From Mycogone perniciosa (taxonomy: Eukaryota; Ascomycota; Sordariomycetes; Hypocreales; Hypocreaceae), in the NCBI GenBank assembly GCA_025331125.1, contig JAOALB010000253.1:1-49945 (forward strand): a stretch of 49,945 nt of DNA, written 5' to 3'. The notes below the pieces were generated by a model. It searched no databases, had not been told where the DNA came from, and worked only from the letters and a program-made list of their open reading frames with translations. Of this stretch, positions 24,783 to 37,852 are shown one piece after another (within the stretch, counting starts at the first letter, position 1; each line of letters opens with the position of its first letter). The position numbers were made by a program, and so were the translations under genes.

Positions 24783-25121
24783 TAATAGTTTCTTAAAATT
24801 TCGCTTATTTATTATATTTTAGTATATTATACCTAGGTTAACTAATCCTAATTCCTGTATTTTACATAATTATAATTAAATAGCTTATATTTTTAAAAAT
24901 AAGTATTATATTAATTTATATTAACTATCTATAATAAAGGGTTTTTAAGTTATATCTTTTAGCTAATTATTTTATATTTACTTAAAGATTTATTAAAGTT
25001 AGCCTATAATTTTATTAATAATTAAATAAAGGTAAGTTTTAGTAGTAGTATAAAGGTGCCTTTAATAATTACTTTTTAAAATATAATCTTTAAAGTTTCC
25101 CTTTATTTTAATTACTAGTTT
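24783..25121 (-). pseudogene. Element II internal region, 5' part (b)
   Basis: This is the reverse complement of element I 3433-3760, beginning right after the 5' LTR of element II with the same ACTAGTAATTAA start as in element I. It should hold the primer-binding site and leader. No ORF survives. Confidence 0.65.
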
Positions 25122-25515
25122 TATTAAAGGGGAATTAGCACTTTAAATATATATATATATATATTAACAATAACTTAAATAAAGTATAGGAACTGCACTT
25201 TTAATAAAACTATAAACCTATAGTTAAGTAATATAAAGATTAAAAGATACTGTAAATTATTTAATTATAATATCTGCAGTCAAAAGTAATTAATAGTTAC
25301 CTCTTTATAGTTTAGCAGCTATAAAACTATAGGTAAAGTAATATATAAAAGAGAATATAGGTTAGTTTTTTATTAAACTAAGTCTATTTATTTTATCTTT
25401 ATACTTTTATACTTTTTTAATTTAATAGTTACTTAAATAAGTAATTAACCTTTTTTAAGTTAGTTCATAAAACCAAGTATAAGTATATTAGGTATATTAA
25501 TTACCTTGAATAAAA
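25122..25515 (-). mobile_element. 5' LTR of element II (family A)
   Basis: This 394-bp LTR is inverted relative to element I. On the plus strand it starts TATTAAAGGGGAATTAGC and ends ACCTTGAATAAAA, with a TA run near 25148-25163. The flank on its right (25516 on) resumes Gypsy element VI. Confidence 0.8.
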
Positions 25516-25970
25516 TAAATTATAACTATATAATAGTAAAACTTAAAGATTATTATTATTAAACGAAATACTAAAACTTTAAAGGAATATTATTAACTAT
25601 AAAGACTTAAAGGATATAAGTTTAAAGGATATAATATTTACTGCTAAAAGAAATTAATAAAATAGTACTTTTACTATAATAAAAGATTTAAATATAATTA
25701 ATGATATTATTTAAAGTATAATCGCTTAAAGTATATTATATATAAATAGAATAAATTAAAGGATTAATATATATAATAAACTAATAATACCTTATATTTA
25801 TTATTAAACTATATATACTACTCGAAAAATAAATATATTATTTATTTATAGGAACAGCTTTAAAAGTAGTAAATATAAAAATATATAAAGTATAAATTTA
25901 CTTTAAAAGATAAAGAGATTAATTAAATTATAAAAGAGCTATATGAAAATTAATTTAATTTTATTATTAT
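25516..25970 (+). pseudogene. Element VI internal segment between the two insertions
   Basis: This is Gypsy sequence continuing from 15149, matched by 44940-45190 in the second Gypsy copy. Its last five bases, ATTAT (25966-25970), are the left target duplication of element III. It would encode the gag-to-protease stretch, but frames are broken. Confidence 0.7.
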
Positions 25971-26242
25971 TGCAGAATGCAGTATAGCTATATAAAGTAT
26001 AGAGAGAAATAGGAAATAAAGCTTAATTCTTATAATAAATATACTATAAGAGCTTTACTATATATATATATAGCTAATATAAAGGAAAATATAGAATATA
26101 TACATTATAAGCGCTTATACAGTCTAATATATCGCTTATATAATATATATATTAATTAGTATTTACTATATAAACAAATAAAAGCTCTTTAGCGCTAATA
26201 AGCATTAATAAATAGTCGGTCGTTAGCCTACCTAACCTAATA
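25971..26242 (-). repeat. 3' LTR of element III
   Basis: This is the 272-bp full-length form of the family B LTR. On the plus strand it begins TGCAGAATGCAGTATAGC and ends CTAACCTAATA. Confidence 0.85.
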
Positions 26243-29200
26243 TACCCCTTAATTAATAAAGCTATTCCTAATACTTTATTAACTGCTATCCTAGTTTATT
26301 TATAGTATTATAGCTATTTAGCTATACTTTTAAAGCTTTTTTTATATAATTAAAAGCTCTTTTATTATAAATATATATTAATATTTTATTATTAAAGGAA
26401 ATAGGGATATAAGCGCTATAGCTATTATTAATTTATAATAATAGAAAGTTAAATAATTAAGCTTTTTAAGCAGGTAAATTAATTTTAAATAGTTAAAATA
26501 AATATATTAGCTATCTTTTAATTTTATTTTTTACTTTTCTTTTTTAATTATTAATATTATTATTATTATTAATAATAATAGTATTAATAGTATTAATATA
26601 GCCTTAATAAATACTATACTTTTCGCATATTCCTTTTATAGTATACTTTTATTAGCTAATAATAAAATTATAGAATAAAAATACCTTTTTAATTAGATGT
26701 AATTGCAGTTACCTTTTAAAGGTGGCTTATTATAGTATTGGTTATTTTTAGGCAGCTATACTTACTGCTACTTTTACTTTAGCTTTTACTTTAGCTAGTT
26801 TAGTTTTTATTATTGCGCTAGCTAGTTTAATTACTTAGCCTCTCTTTTATTTAAAGTTAAGGTTTACTAGGAATTGCAAGGAAGCCTTTATTAAGCTGCG
26901 CGCTGCAGCGTCTTTATCGGCTCCTCCTTTTACTCCTGCAGCTTTTATTACTGCTCCTACTCCTACTTTAGCCCCTGCCCCTATTATTATTACTCTTGCT
27001 ACTGCCTTTACTACTATACTATTATCCCCTTTTTATAAAGGTTATTTAAGGTTAGCAATTGCTAGTAAAAGAGATTTCTTTTAATATATTACTATTGTAT
27101 ACTTTTAGCAGTATATTATTTATTTTAGTAATAATTATTAATATACTTTTTAATATATTTCTTTTTTGCTTTTACTATATTACTTTAATTAATTATATAC
27201 TTTATATTTATTTAATATTTATATTAATTATATACTGGCTTTTTTAAACTATAAATAAAGATAATAATTAGGTAAATATATTATTTTTTCTTTATGCATT
27301 TATAAGCTAATGCAATTAAATAGTAATTTAATATAAAAAGGCATTACGCCTTTAATTTAATTTATTAAAAAAGGAGGATTTAGTTTATATTAAAAAGGCA
27401 GCTGCTTTAAGTAATTATAATAATAATGCCTTTTATATATAAGCGCGTAAAACGTAAAAAGCTTTAAGTAATTAATTATTATAGTAATAGGGTATACCCT
27501 TTATAGTAAGCAGCCTTTAAGCTAAAATTAAATAGTTTTTTATACTTTTATATATTTTATTTTAATAACTATATATTTATTAAGTTTAATAGTACTTTAA
27601 AGTATTTAAAGCGCTGCTAAAAAAAGGCTTTAATAAGCCTAGGAGTAGGTATAAAGTTAATAAAGAAATAAAAGATTTAAAATAATCTTTTTTAATATTC
27701 CTGCTAAAGCTATATATTTTATATATTAATATAATACAGGTAAATATTAATATATACACTCTCTTTAATTATAAAATATATAATTAACTAATTATTATAG
27801 TTAATATTTTAATTAATATTAAAGTTAAATTTTATCTTTTAAAATAGGCAATATAAATTTATTACCTCTTTTACTATTTAAGTAAAAGCAAATAACTTTA
27901 CTTTAATTATAGATATATTAACTATACTTTAATATATAGTATTTTATAAAATAAAGCTTAAAAAAACTATAATAAAATACTTTTAAAATAATCTCTAGGT
28001 ATTTATATTATTAGTAAAAAAAGTATCGGTTGAGGCAGTTAAGACTTATATTTCGCCTTGCCCTTTATATTAAAAAGTTAAAAAGCGCTATATATATAAA
28101 TAGCGGATTAGTTAATTAACTGCTTTAAAGTGCTCTTTATTAAGGTTAATTAAAAACTGCAATAAAGTTAAAGCGCTATATATTACATTTAACTTTATTA
28201 TAATAGCTGTATAAAGTATAGATTTTACCCTTTTTTAATATATTTTAATAGTTACCTTTATAGTTTATATTATAGCTTTTTTAAATTTTATAATTTATAT
28301 TATAACTATAAAAAGCTATATTCTATTATTAAACTTAAATTATTTTATAACCTTTTTAAAATACGTTTTATAGGAAAGGTATATCCTATACTCTTTATAG
28401 TTTTAAGTAATTTTAATATTTAAAGACTACTATATATCCCTTTTACTATAAAGCTTATAGTTTACTTTAAAAGTATTTAATAATTTAGTATAAAGAGCTT
28501 TATTATTATAATAATATATAATTAATATATTATTTATATAAAATATAATAAAAATCTTTTAAGTTTAGTTATAAAAGAGGCAAAGCTCTTTAAAGTTTAA
28601 AATTAACCTTTATTCTTTAAATATTAAAGATAATTTATTAAACTATAGTTTTAGTAAATCCTTTAGCCTATATAAAGCTTTAGTAAACTTTAAATAAATA
28701 TTTAATAGCTTAAAACCTTTAAAAAGTTTATATATAGTTAATTCTAAATTTCTGTCCTTTAAAGCGTTAAGAAAGGTATTTTTAATATTATACTGCTTTA
28801 ACTTAAAGTTAAATTTTACTGTTAAAGTAATAAATATATAGAAAAAATATACTTTTAGTATAGCAGTATATATACCTTTTATTATAGAGTATTCCTGTAA
28901 ATCCCTTTAAACTATAAGTTAAGCTTTGCAGTATTTTAAATTTCCATTTTAGTTAAACTTATATATAAAAACCTAATATATAGGTAATAGCTTTATTTTT
29001 GCCTTTAAGTATACTATCTTTTATTAGGTTTGTTTCGCGTATTGACACTTAATTTTATTATATGCAGTTTATTTAAACCTAGCTTTAAATAAATATTTTA
29101 TAAGCTTTTTTTAATCTTTTAGCAGTTTCGCTAAATCCTTTTAGTAAATAGTTTATTTATTAGAAGTAATACTCTTTTAAAGGGAAGCTTTTTAGTCTAT

Positions 29201-32200
29201 TACTATATTAAAAACAGTAAATACTATTACTATATTATTTAATTTACTGTTTATTAGCTTTTATTATTTAGGCAGCAGTTAATATAATATTAAATTAAAC
29301 GATTTTATCATTATTAAATATATACTAGGCTTATTATCCTTTAAAGCAGTGCTTAAAGTATATATTTTAATTTTATATATTAAAAGATATATATTAACTT
29401 TTCTTGCAAGTTATTTCCCTTAAAGTCTTATACTTTTATAAATATTAATTACTGCTTTACTGCTTAATAAATTATTAGCTGGCTTTTCCTTTAAAATCTA
29501 CTCTTTTAATATAAAAGTAAACAAGTCTTTTATATATTAATCTGCCTTTAGTTATAGCAGCTTATCCTCTTTTATTAAATAGTATACTTTTAATATATAA
29601 GGCTATTCTTTTATTAACTCTCTTTCTTTAAGAAGGGGTAGGTTACTTTTAAAAGTATTGCTTAGGGTTCCTGTTAGCGCGCTGGTTTTATTTATAAAGA
29701 TTAACTGTTTTAAGGTAGCCTTTAATATTTAAAGACTAAAAGGTCCTTTTAAATGCGCTAGTAGTTTACTTAAAGTATTTATTAAGCTAATCTTAATACT
29801 TTATATAATTCCTACCCTTAAAAGTATACTTTTTTTTTAGATTACCTATAAAGGTATTCTTTATTATAGGAATATATATTAAAAACAGTTTAAATTCTAG
29901 TTTATGTTTTTTAACTTTATTAAATAGCTAATTTAACTTAACTATAAACAGTTTATTTACACTTTATTCTTTACTATTAAAAAAGCTAGTTTTATTAAAT
30001 TATATATTTTTTATAATAATTACCTTTACTAAATAAAGTAACTAAGTATAATATATATTATTTACAGTATATTTAATAAAATATCTAATTAAGCCCTTAA
30101 GCTTTACTTTAAATTCTCTTTTATTTTAGCCAGCTTTACTGTCTTTATTAAATATATAAACTTAACAGCTATATATATAAAGTCTACTTTAATCTAACTA
30201 TAAATTTATAGATAGCTCCTTTATTAAAAAGGGCGCGAAATTACAAAACTATTACTTTAATTTTTAATAGGTAATATTATAATAAAGCTATATATAAAAC
30301 TTATATTAATAATTTATACTATAGCCTTTATACTTTTTACCTATAAATTAATTAAAAGGCTTATAGCTTTAAGTATCTTTATTAATTTATTTATAACTTT
30401 TTAACTTATATGCTTTAAAGCGCTATTTGGCTTATATATATAAGAAAAGGCAAGCTTTAAGATAACTTCTTTTGCATTTACTTAAATCTAAAAGCCTATT
30501 AAGCCTTTAACTGTAATTATAGCTTTTTTATTATTGTACTTAAAAAAATGTATTAAGATATTATATTGCATTTTTATTATACTTATAAAGTTAAAGAGAG
30601 TATTAAAGACAGTATTTTATTCTTTATTTAATAAAGGGCATATATATAACTATAAAGGATATTCTTTTTTAAGTATTAAAAGCTAGTTATCCTTATTATA
30701 TCTATAAGGATAGTCTTAAAGATCCTAATATACTTTAAAAAACAGTTTTAATATTTATCTTTTAAATATTTTATAAAAGATAACCTATTTTATATATATA
30801 AAAGTATAGGCGTTACACTTTATTTATATAATTCCTTTAATATATATATTCTTGCATTCTTTACTAGTGCTTTAAGCGCTTTTAGGCCTAAATATCCTAA
30901 TTATAGGTATTAAAGCTGCTCTAAGTTATTATATAGTATTAATAGGTTATATATTAATCTTTTTTTTCTTTTTAATATTATATAAATATAGTAGTTTATA
31001 TTAAGAAAAAGGAATAAAGCAGTTATATTGCTTAGGATAGTATATTTAAGCATAAATGTAATATAAGGCGATAAGGGTTTATATTAAAGAAATAAAAGAT
31101 TATATTTATACTTTACTTTCCCTATAATAGTATTTGAACTTACTATACTAATATAAAGTATATTATTATACCTTATAAATTATATTCCTATTTTCTAAAG
31201 CTTTAATAAAAATATAATATTAATATAAGATGCTTTAACTATAGCTATATCTATAAGCTTTATTAAACGCGCTGCCTTTTAATATAGATTATAGAAAGTA
31301 TCCTTTAATAGGCAATATCCTTTTCCAGCTATAAAATACCTAGCTCCTTTTACTTTAATATAGTCCTTTTCTATACTTAAAATAAAAGAGTTGAAAATAA
31401 AGTAATTCCTGTTATTTACTAAATAAATAGCATTATAAATATTAAAGAGAGTACTTTAAAAGAGGCAGTAAAGTATATTTTATATATTAGTATATATTAA
31501 TACATTTATGATATATACTATAAGGCTTATATTTTCTTTATTAATTAGGTTTAAAGAGATTAAGGCAGCTATAATAGTTAAAGCTATGCCTCTTTAAGTT
31601 AAGGCTATAAAGTTAATACCCTTTTTACTAAGTTTATCGCGGAGTATATACTATTTATCTTTTTAAAGGTAAATATAAATTTCTGTAGCTTATTGCAGGT
31701 TAAAGATATATTTCCCTTTTTTATTAGGTTTTCCTTTAAGCGCAGCGAATAGTATACTATAGTCTTTTAAGGGCTAATTATACCTTTCCTGTTTATATAG
31801 GCATTCCTTTTTAGCAGGAGCTTTTAAATATATAATATTATTTACTATAGCTTTATTTAAGCGGTTATTAAATATTATATAAAGTTTATAAATATAATTC
31901 TTAATATTTTATATATTATTTAAGAAAAGTCAATTAAATTAATTAAAAGAGAAAATCTCAATAGTTTTACTACTTTTAATTTAACTGTCTATATAGTATA
32001 AGTAATATAAAGTAAAGTTTAAGGTATAGTATACTTTAATAGCTTTTAGGAAAGCCTTTTAAGTAGCTATTCCTATAACTTTAAAGATCTTATACTTACT
32101 GCATTTATATAAATGCGTATTTAGTTTATATACTATACTTTTAGCCTTAAATTCCTATACTTTATATTATATAAAATATATTTATATAAAAAATCTATAC

Positions 32201-32844
32201 TCTTTTATATATTATATTTTCGCAAAGAGCTAATTATTCTTTAAACTGCTTTATAATTTAATAAATAGTAAATTTAATATTTAAGTTTTTATTATTTTTA
32301 TTAGCTGCTTTAATAGCAGTAAAAGCTAAAGCTATAGCTTAGGTTATAGCTTTAAGGTCCGTAAAGATTAAAGTATAGATGCTAGTATTAACTGTCTTTT
32401 ATATCTACTCAAAGATTACTGCCCTAGCCTTCCTTTTTTTAATATATAAAGTAATAGTATATTAATGCTTATACGGTAAATTATTATAATAAATAAAGAT
32501 ATCTGCTAAAGTAGCTTTTTTTCCGAATACTTTTAAAGCAGTTTCCTTTACTTTAACTAAACTAAATAGCTTTAAAGTAGGGAAATAGTTATTATCCTAA
32601 TCGGGGAGATTAAAATTAACTTTATTTTAAATCCTCGCGGTAGTTATATAGTTATTTAAAACAGTAATCTATTTAATTTATTAAATTATTAAATGCAGCT
32701 TTATAAAGGTAAGAACTTTTGCGTTATTTATTATAAAAGGTAGCTTTAAAAGCTTAAATGTAAAGGGAAAAAGGAAAGGTAAAAATATAATATTAAAGGA
32801 AATTTCTAGTAACTTTAATAGTTATTACCTAGGCATATAACTAT
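26243..32844 (-). pseudogene. Element III gag-pol, RIP-mutated Copia polyprotein
   Basis: This is the internal region of the Copia element, read on the minus strand from 32844 to 26243. The RT catalytic box is the only motif I place firmly (28529-28540, YVDD to YINN). Copia order puts gag and integrase upstream of it, at about 29000-32800, and RNase H just downstream. Below RT there is a further 1.2 kb before the 3' LTR, including a C/T-rich block at 26880-27020 that is far less mutated than its surroundings. A 62-codon open frame on the opposite strand at 27059-27247 is incidental. Stops appear in all frames and no functional protein is possible. Confidence 0.7.
26880..27020. repeat. RIP-resistant low-complexity block in Copia element III
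   Basis: The block is rich in CCT, ACT and GCT triplets, reading Pro/Ala/Thr-rich on the plus strand and Gly/Ala/Val/Lys-rich on the element's own strand. It keeps GCGCGCTGCAGCGTC, which is also present in copy IV near 19836. Such repeats hold few CpA steps on either strand, which may explain why they escaped mutation. Confidence 0.5.
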
Positions 32845-33055
32845 TGCAGAGCGCAATATAGCTATATAGAGTATAGAGAGAAATAGGAAATAAAGCTTAA
32901 TTCTTATAATAAATATACTGTACTAGCCTCGCTATATATATATATATAGCTAATATAAAAGAAAACGTAGAATATATATATTATAAGCAGATAAAAGCTC
33001 CCTAGCGCTAATAAACGCTAATAGGTAGTAAATCCTTAGTTTACCTAACTTAACA
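32845..33055 (-). repeat. 5' LTR of element III (internally deleted)
   Basis: This 211-bp LTR lacks about 60 bp found in the other three long copies (between the ATATATATTATAAGC and AGATAAAAGCTC blocks). Since the two LTRs of one insertion start identical, the loss happened after insertion. Confidence 0.8.
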
Positions 33056-36000
33056 ATTATTTATAAGAGAATTGCTTATAATAAAAAAAGCCAGTATTTA
33101 CTTTAAGGAATTTTAATTAACTGTAAAATCTATATAAAAAAGAAATTAAAAAATAAATAATATTACCTGTAAAAGGGCTATAAAGTAATAATTAATAGAT
33201 TATATTTTTAAAATATTAATTAATAAAAGTAATAATAAAAGTTTATTATATTTTAAGTTAAAGATAATAGTTAAGGGATATTGGCTATATATATTAACAG
33301 ATAGCAGAGTAATAGGCAATTTTATTGTATTTATAACTATAAATTGCTTATAGTTATTTAAAAAAAAAAACTAAACTATATTAACTTTATTAAGTAAAAG
33401 GAGGAGCCTTTATATATAATAATAAATAAATTAAATAAAGGATTAATTACTTTAAATTTAAAATCGCTAAATATAAAAAAGTAGTTTTTTATAATATAAT
33501 AAGTATTAAAAGGTATGATATTATTTTTAGTTATTTTTAATTAAAATATAATAACTTGAATATTAATTAAAAGAAAGGTTAGCTTTATTAATATAATAGT
33601 AAAGCTTTTTTAATAATTAAAACTATTAAAAAGGCTTTAATAGTAAAGCGGAAATCCTATATAGAATCTTTAAGTATATTAAAGAAAGGAATTAAGAAAG
33701 TTACCTTTAATTAAATTATAGAAATAATTTACTTAAAAGTAAAATTTAAGTAAAGTAAAAGAAAAGATAAATAAAGTTAAAAAATAATTGCCTTTTTATA
33801 GAAAGTATTTAATAATATTAATAAAATATTTAAAATAAAAGGCTGTAAAATAATAATATTATTAAAACAGCTATAAAATATTTTTAAAGAATACTAAAAG
33901 TCTAATAAACTATTTAAGGAAATATTTAATATAAGGCTATTAAAATATAGTTAATAAAATTATATAATTAAATTTAAAAATAATATAAATACTATTCTTG
34001 ATAAAATATATAATTTAAATAAAGAAAAGCTTAAAAGCTTATATAATTATTTAAATAATATATTAATTAAAAGATATATTTAACCCTTTTTATTAAAAGT
34101 AGGCTATTTTATTATATTTATATTACAGAAAAAAGGTAAATAATAGTTAATTCTAAACTATTAATAGCTTAATAAGCTATTATTAAAGATAAAACTTTAT
34201 TACTATTAATTATAAAGTTATAAAATAAACTATATAGAAAAAAGAAATTTATAGTATTAAACTTTAAAGGGATTTATAACTGTATTTAAATTAAAGAAAA
34301 ATAAAAATAAATAATATTCTTTTAAATTAAATATAGTTTATTTCAGTATTTAATTATACTTTTTAGTTTTATTACTGCCTTTATTATATTTTAAGAAATA
34401 GTTAATAATATATTAAAAGAGTATTTAAAGAATTTTATAGTTATTTATTTAAATAATATTTAAATCTTTTTAAATACTTTTTAAAAATATAAAGTATATA
34501 TTTATAAAGTATTATAAATACTATAAAATATTAAATTATTTATAAAATTAAAGAAATTTAAATTTAATATATAGAAAAATATTTTTTTAAATTGTATTAT
34601 TACTTTTAAAGAAATTTATATATATTTATTAAAAGTATAAGCAGTAAAAGACTAGCTTATACTTATAATAGTTAAAGATATTTAAAGCTTTTTAAAGTGT
34701 ATGAATTATTATTAATAGTTTATTAAAGGTTATAGAAATTTTATATAAACTCTTTATAAATTTACTAAAAAAGATTAAAAGTGTTTATAAATATTAAATA
34801 TATAAAATATATTTAATAAATTTAAGTAGTTTATTTTAAAGGAATATATATTTATTATATTTAATTTATTTAAAGAAGTATAAGTTAAAATAAATACTTT
34901 TTACTTTACTATAAAAGTTTAATTTAATTAAAAGAATATAAATTATAAATCATACTTTATTGCCTTTTACTTTAAAGTGTAATATAATATAGATTTAAAT
35001 TATTTAATATATAATAAAGAATTCTTTACTATTACTTTTATATTTCAAAAATAGTAATATTACCTATTACAAGGAATATATAAAGTTAAAGTATATATTA
35101 ACTATAGGAATATTATATACTTTATAATAATTTAATAACTTTTTTAAAAATAGATTTACTATATAAAATAGCTTTTAAAATTTAACTATATCCTAATCTA
35201 TTAAAAAGATTTATGAATATATAAATAAATATACTTAATAGATAAGTTAACTATAATAAAGGAAAAATTAAATATACTAGGCAAATCTTAAAATAAACCT
35301 TTAAAGGATATTATTAATAAATAGCATTTTAAGCTATATATAAAGTATTTTATAATAATACTATACTTTAATATATTAAAGAGTATTATATTATATAAAA
35401 TAATAATAGATTCTTAAAAAATATAAAGTTTAATAATAAAAGAATTAATAATAAAGTAAAACAATTTAAATTTTAAATAAACTGTAAAGAAATACAATAA
35501 AAAGACTTTATTAATATTTAATATATAGAATATAAAGGTATTTGCAAGACCTATAAATAGATTTAAAGGTAATTTAAATTTTAAAGGCTTAAAAAAGTAA
35601 TATAAAATATATTTTTCTTTACTATATAATTAATAAAACAGTTAAACCGTTAAAATATAAACTATATAGTAAACTTTAACATTTATTAATATTAAAAGAA
35701 TTATAAAAGTTAATTTTATTTAACTTTATTATAAAACTATTATTATTTATTGAATTAAAATTAAACATTAAATATAATAAAGTTTTAATAATTATAAATT
35801 AATTTATTAAATATTTTTACTTTCTTTTATATAAAGAAGTAATAAATATAATGATATTAGTTTATATATATTTATAGTTTATTACAGCTAATTATATAAC
35901 TTTAATTAAAATTATTTTTAATTAAAGATTAACGTTTATATTTAACTTCTAATAGATATTTATAATTAATTAAATATAAATTATAATCTTATTACTGCCT

Positions 36001-37460
36001 ATTATCTATAAATAAATAATTAAATAAAATATATTAACTAGGTTATTAAAGCTTATTTAAAAGGTTATATTTACTTTAATTAAAATAATTAAATAGAAAA
36101 GTTATTAATTATATAAATGTCCTATAATAGTAATATTTTAAAGTTAACTAAACTTAGCTTTATATACATAAACTATCACTTTATACTAGATATATATAAA
36201 GTATTAAAAAAAGGCTTATATATTAATAAAGTCTAAATTAAAGTTAAAGATATTAAATAATTATATAAAGAAATATAGGTATACTTTTACTTTATATAAA
36301 AAAAATAAAGAAATATATTAATAAGTATAAATTAAAGGGATTAATCTTTGAAAAGGGAGATATAGTTTACCTATACTATTATTTACTAAAAGAAAAGACT
36401 ATAAATATTAAAATAATACAATTAAGTAATAAATGAAAATTTAAAAGGCTTAAACTTTACCTAGTTAAAAAGGTTATATTAAAAGTTACTTATAAACTTA
36501 TACTAATAAATAATATATAAATTTATTTAATATTTTATATTTTATTATTTAAAAAGGTATTATAAAATAAATTAAAAAATAAATTAATTATAGATTTAAT
36601 TTAAGTCTTTTTAGTTAAAGAAAAATATAAAGTTAAAGAAATTAAAGCTATAAAAATAAAAAATAATATATACTAGCATTCAATAAAATAAAAGAATTAT
36701 AGACAAGAATATAACTTCTAAGAACTTAAAGAATACTTTAAATACTTTTAGATAACTCTATAACAATTCCACTGAAATTTTAATTTACTAATAATAAATT
36801 AAGCGGCCCAAAAGCAGTTTAGTTAATTATATTAATAGCCTTAAAAGAATATATATTAACAGCAGCCTCTGCTTTATAATATTTTACTTTATTTAACTTA
36901 TATAAAGATTTAATACTATAATAAACTATTTTATAATAATAAATACTATAGATTAATATTATTATTTTAAATATATTAATTTTATAAAGGCTTTATTTAC
37001 CTTTTATTAACTATGAAATAAATAAGCCTTAATCTTTTCTTCTTTTTACTTTATCTTTTACTTCTCTAAAATTATATAGTATACTATACTATCAATTAAA
37101 AAAGATTAATATACTTTATAAAGAATAAACCTGCAGAAAGTAAAACACTAAAATTATTATATAAACAATATTACTATATATCTTTACTATAATATAAATT
37201 ATCTGCAATTATTTTATAAAAAGGATTGCAATTATAGTAAAATAAATAAAGTATAATAAGATTACTAGTAGCTTTAATTAATAGAAAAAAAGCTAAGCGC
37301 TATTGAATTTTATAAAAATAGAATTTCGCTATATAACCCGATATTCTATTAGTAAAAATATAAAATATAAAGTAAAGGCACTATATTTATAAACTATAAA
37401 GGATAATAGTATTTATAAAAAAACTAATAGGTTTTAAGGATAAGATTAATAAAAGGGGGA
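33056..37460 (+). pseudogene. Element VI Gypsy pol (protease, RT, integrase), RIP-mutated
   Basis: Protease: about 33294-33326 reads L-T-D-S-R-V-I-G-N-F-I, a mutated form of the Gypsy (L/I)xDSGAxxNFI active site. RT: 34330-34380 keeps a Y-S-L-F-Q-Y-L-I-I-L-F pattern (YGLFQYLxMPFGL type), and the catalytic box at 34446-34457 is Y-L-N-N, from YLDD by two GAT-to-AAT changes. Integrase: 35522-35533 reads Y-I-E-Y followed by K-G-I-C, the CxxC half of the HHCC zinc site with both Cys changed to Tyr. A purine tract, AAAAGGGGGA, ends the region at 37451-37460. The protein would have been the usual Gypsy polyprotein. TAA/TAG codons throughout stop all frames. Confidence 0.8.
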
Positions 37461-37852
37461 TATTATATTATAGTTTAACTATTATAGAAGTATGGTATAG
37501 TATATACTTAAAGAAACCTTAAATAAATAAATTAATTAATATTAAATTACTTAAATTATTATCAACTATAAAATAATCCCAGTAAATTAATAAAATAATT
37601 TACTATAGATTACTAGGAAAATAAATATAATTTAAAGTAATTTATAATTATTCCCTGTATATATATATAACTAGCTTATTATTTATTTAATATAGTTATT
37701 TAAATATTTATTAATATAATTATGTACCTAAACCACTAGTTTTATAAAATAGGAAATATATTATACTAGTTAGTATTTATCTTTAACCTCTCTATTAATA
37801 TAAACCCTATAAACCTTTGTTTAACTATTAAAAGTAAACCTGGATTATTATA
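37461..37852 (+). mobile_element. 3' LTR of element VI (family C)
   Basis: This 392-bp LTR begins TATTATATTATAGTTT directly after the purine tract and ends CCTGGATTATTATA. It is followed by the target duplication CTGCA (37853-37857), whose unmutated state contrasts with CTATA at 12701-12705. Confidence 0.85.

Larger units (their letters stand above)
15150..25520 (-). mobile_element. Element II: second family A retrotransposon, inside element VI
   Basis: Family A LTRs in minus orientation lie at 25122-25515 (5') and 15155-15551 (3'). Flanks TAGCT (15150-15154) and TAAAT (25516-25520) are a degraded 5-bp duplication. The second Gypsy copy near 44940 gives an empty site (TTTTAAAAAATAAATTATAA), confirming the joint. 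Its internal sequence is colinear with element I at both ends, but the segment equivalent to about 4580-11650 of element I is absent. In its place sits a rearranged Copia copy (18289-about 23489). A miniature LTR element lies at 24323-24782. Confidence 0.75.
25971..33055 (-). mobile_element. Element III: complete Ty1/Copia retrotransposon (family B)
   Basis: This 7,085-bp element has LTRs at 25971-26242 (3') and 32845-33055 (5') and a perfect 5-bp duplication ATTAT on both sides (25966-25970, 33056-33060). LTR ends are TG/CA type: the right copy keeps its terminal dinucleotide (TTAACA), while the left is TA after mutation. On the minus strand a purine tract (AATTAAGGGGTA, ending at 26243) adjoins the 3' LTR. 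The RT box at 28529-28540 reads Y-I-N-N-I-L-I, a Copia YVDDILI mutated at both Asp codons. It is inserted in Gypsy element VI and is not itself interrupted. Confidence 0.85.
12706..37852 (+). mobile_element. Element VI: Ty3/Gypsy retrotransposon inserted in element I
   Basis: LTRs lie at 12706-13092 and 37461-37852. A purine tract AAAAGGGGGA (37451-37460) directly abuts the 3' LTR, and the target duplication is CTATA/CTGCA. Two later insertions split it: element II (15155-25515) and element III (25971-33055). Without them it is about 7.7 kb, a normal Gypsy size. Domain order is gag zinc knuckle (14199-14240), protease (about 33300), RT (34446-34457), then the integrase zinc-binding CxxC (35522-35533). 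Protease-RT-integrase order is diagnostic of Ty3/Gypsy as opposed to Copia. All of these motifs carry RIP-type substitutions. Confidence 0.85.

Noticed and set aside
2759..24787. Three 119-bp repeats as a CRISPR-like or tandem array
   Set aside because: They are LTRs of one miniature element and a solo LTR, each with its own target duplication.
27059..27247. 62-codon hydrophobic plus-strand ORF
   Set aside because: It is antisense to Copia element III, and the same region of copy IV (near 20040-20240) is not maintained as a frame. Ile/Leu/Tyr/Phe composition follows from A/T content.
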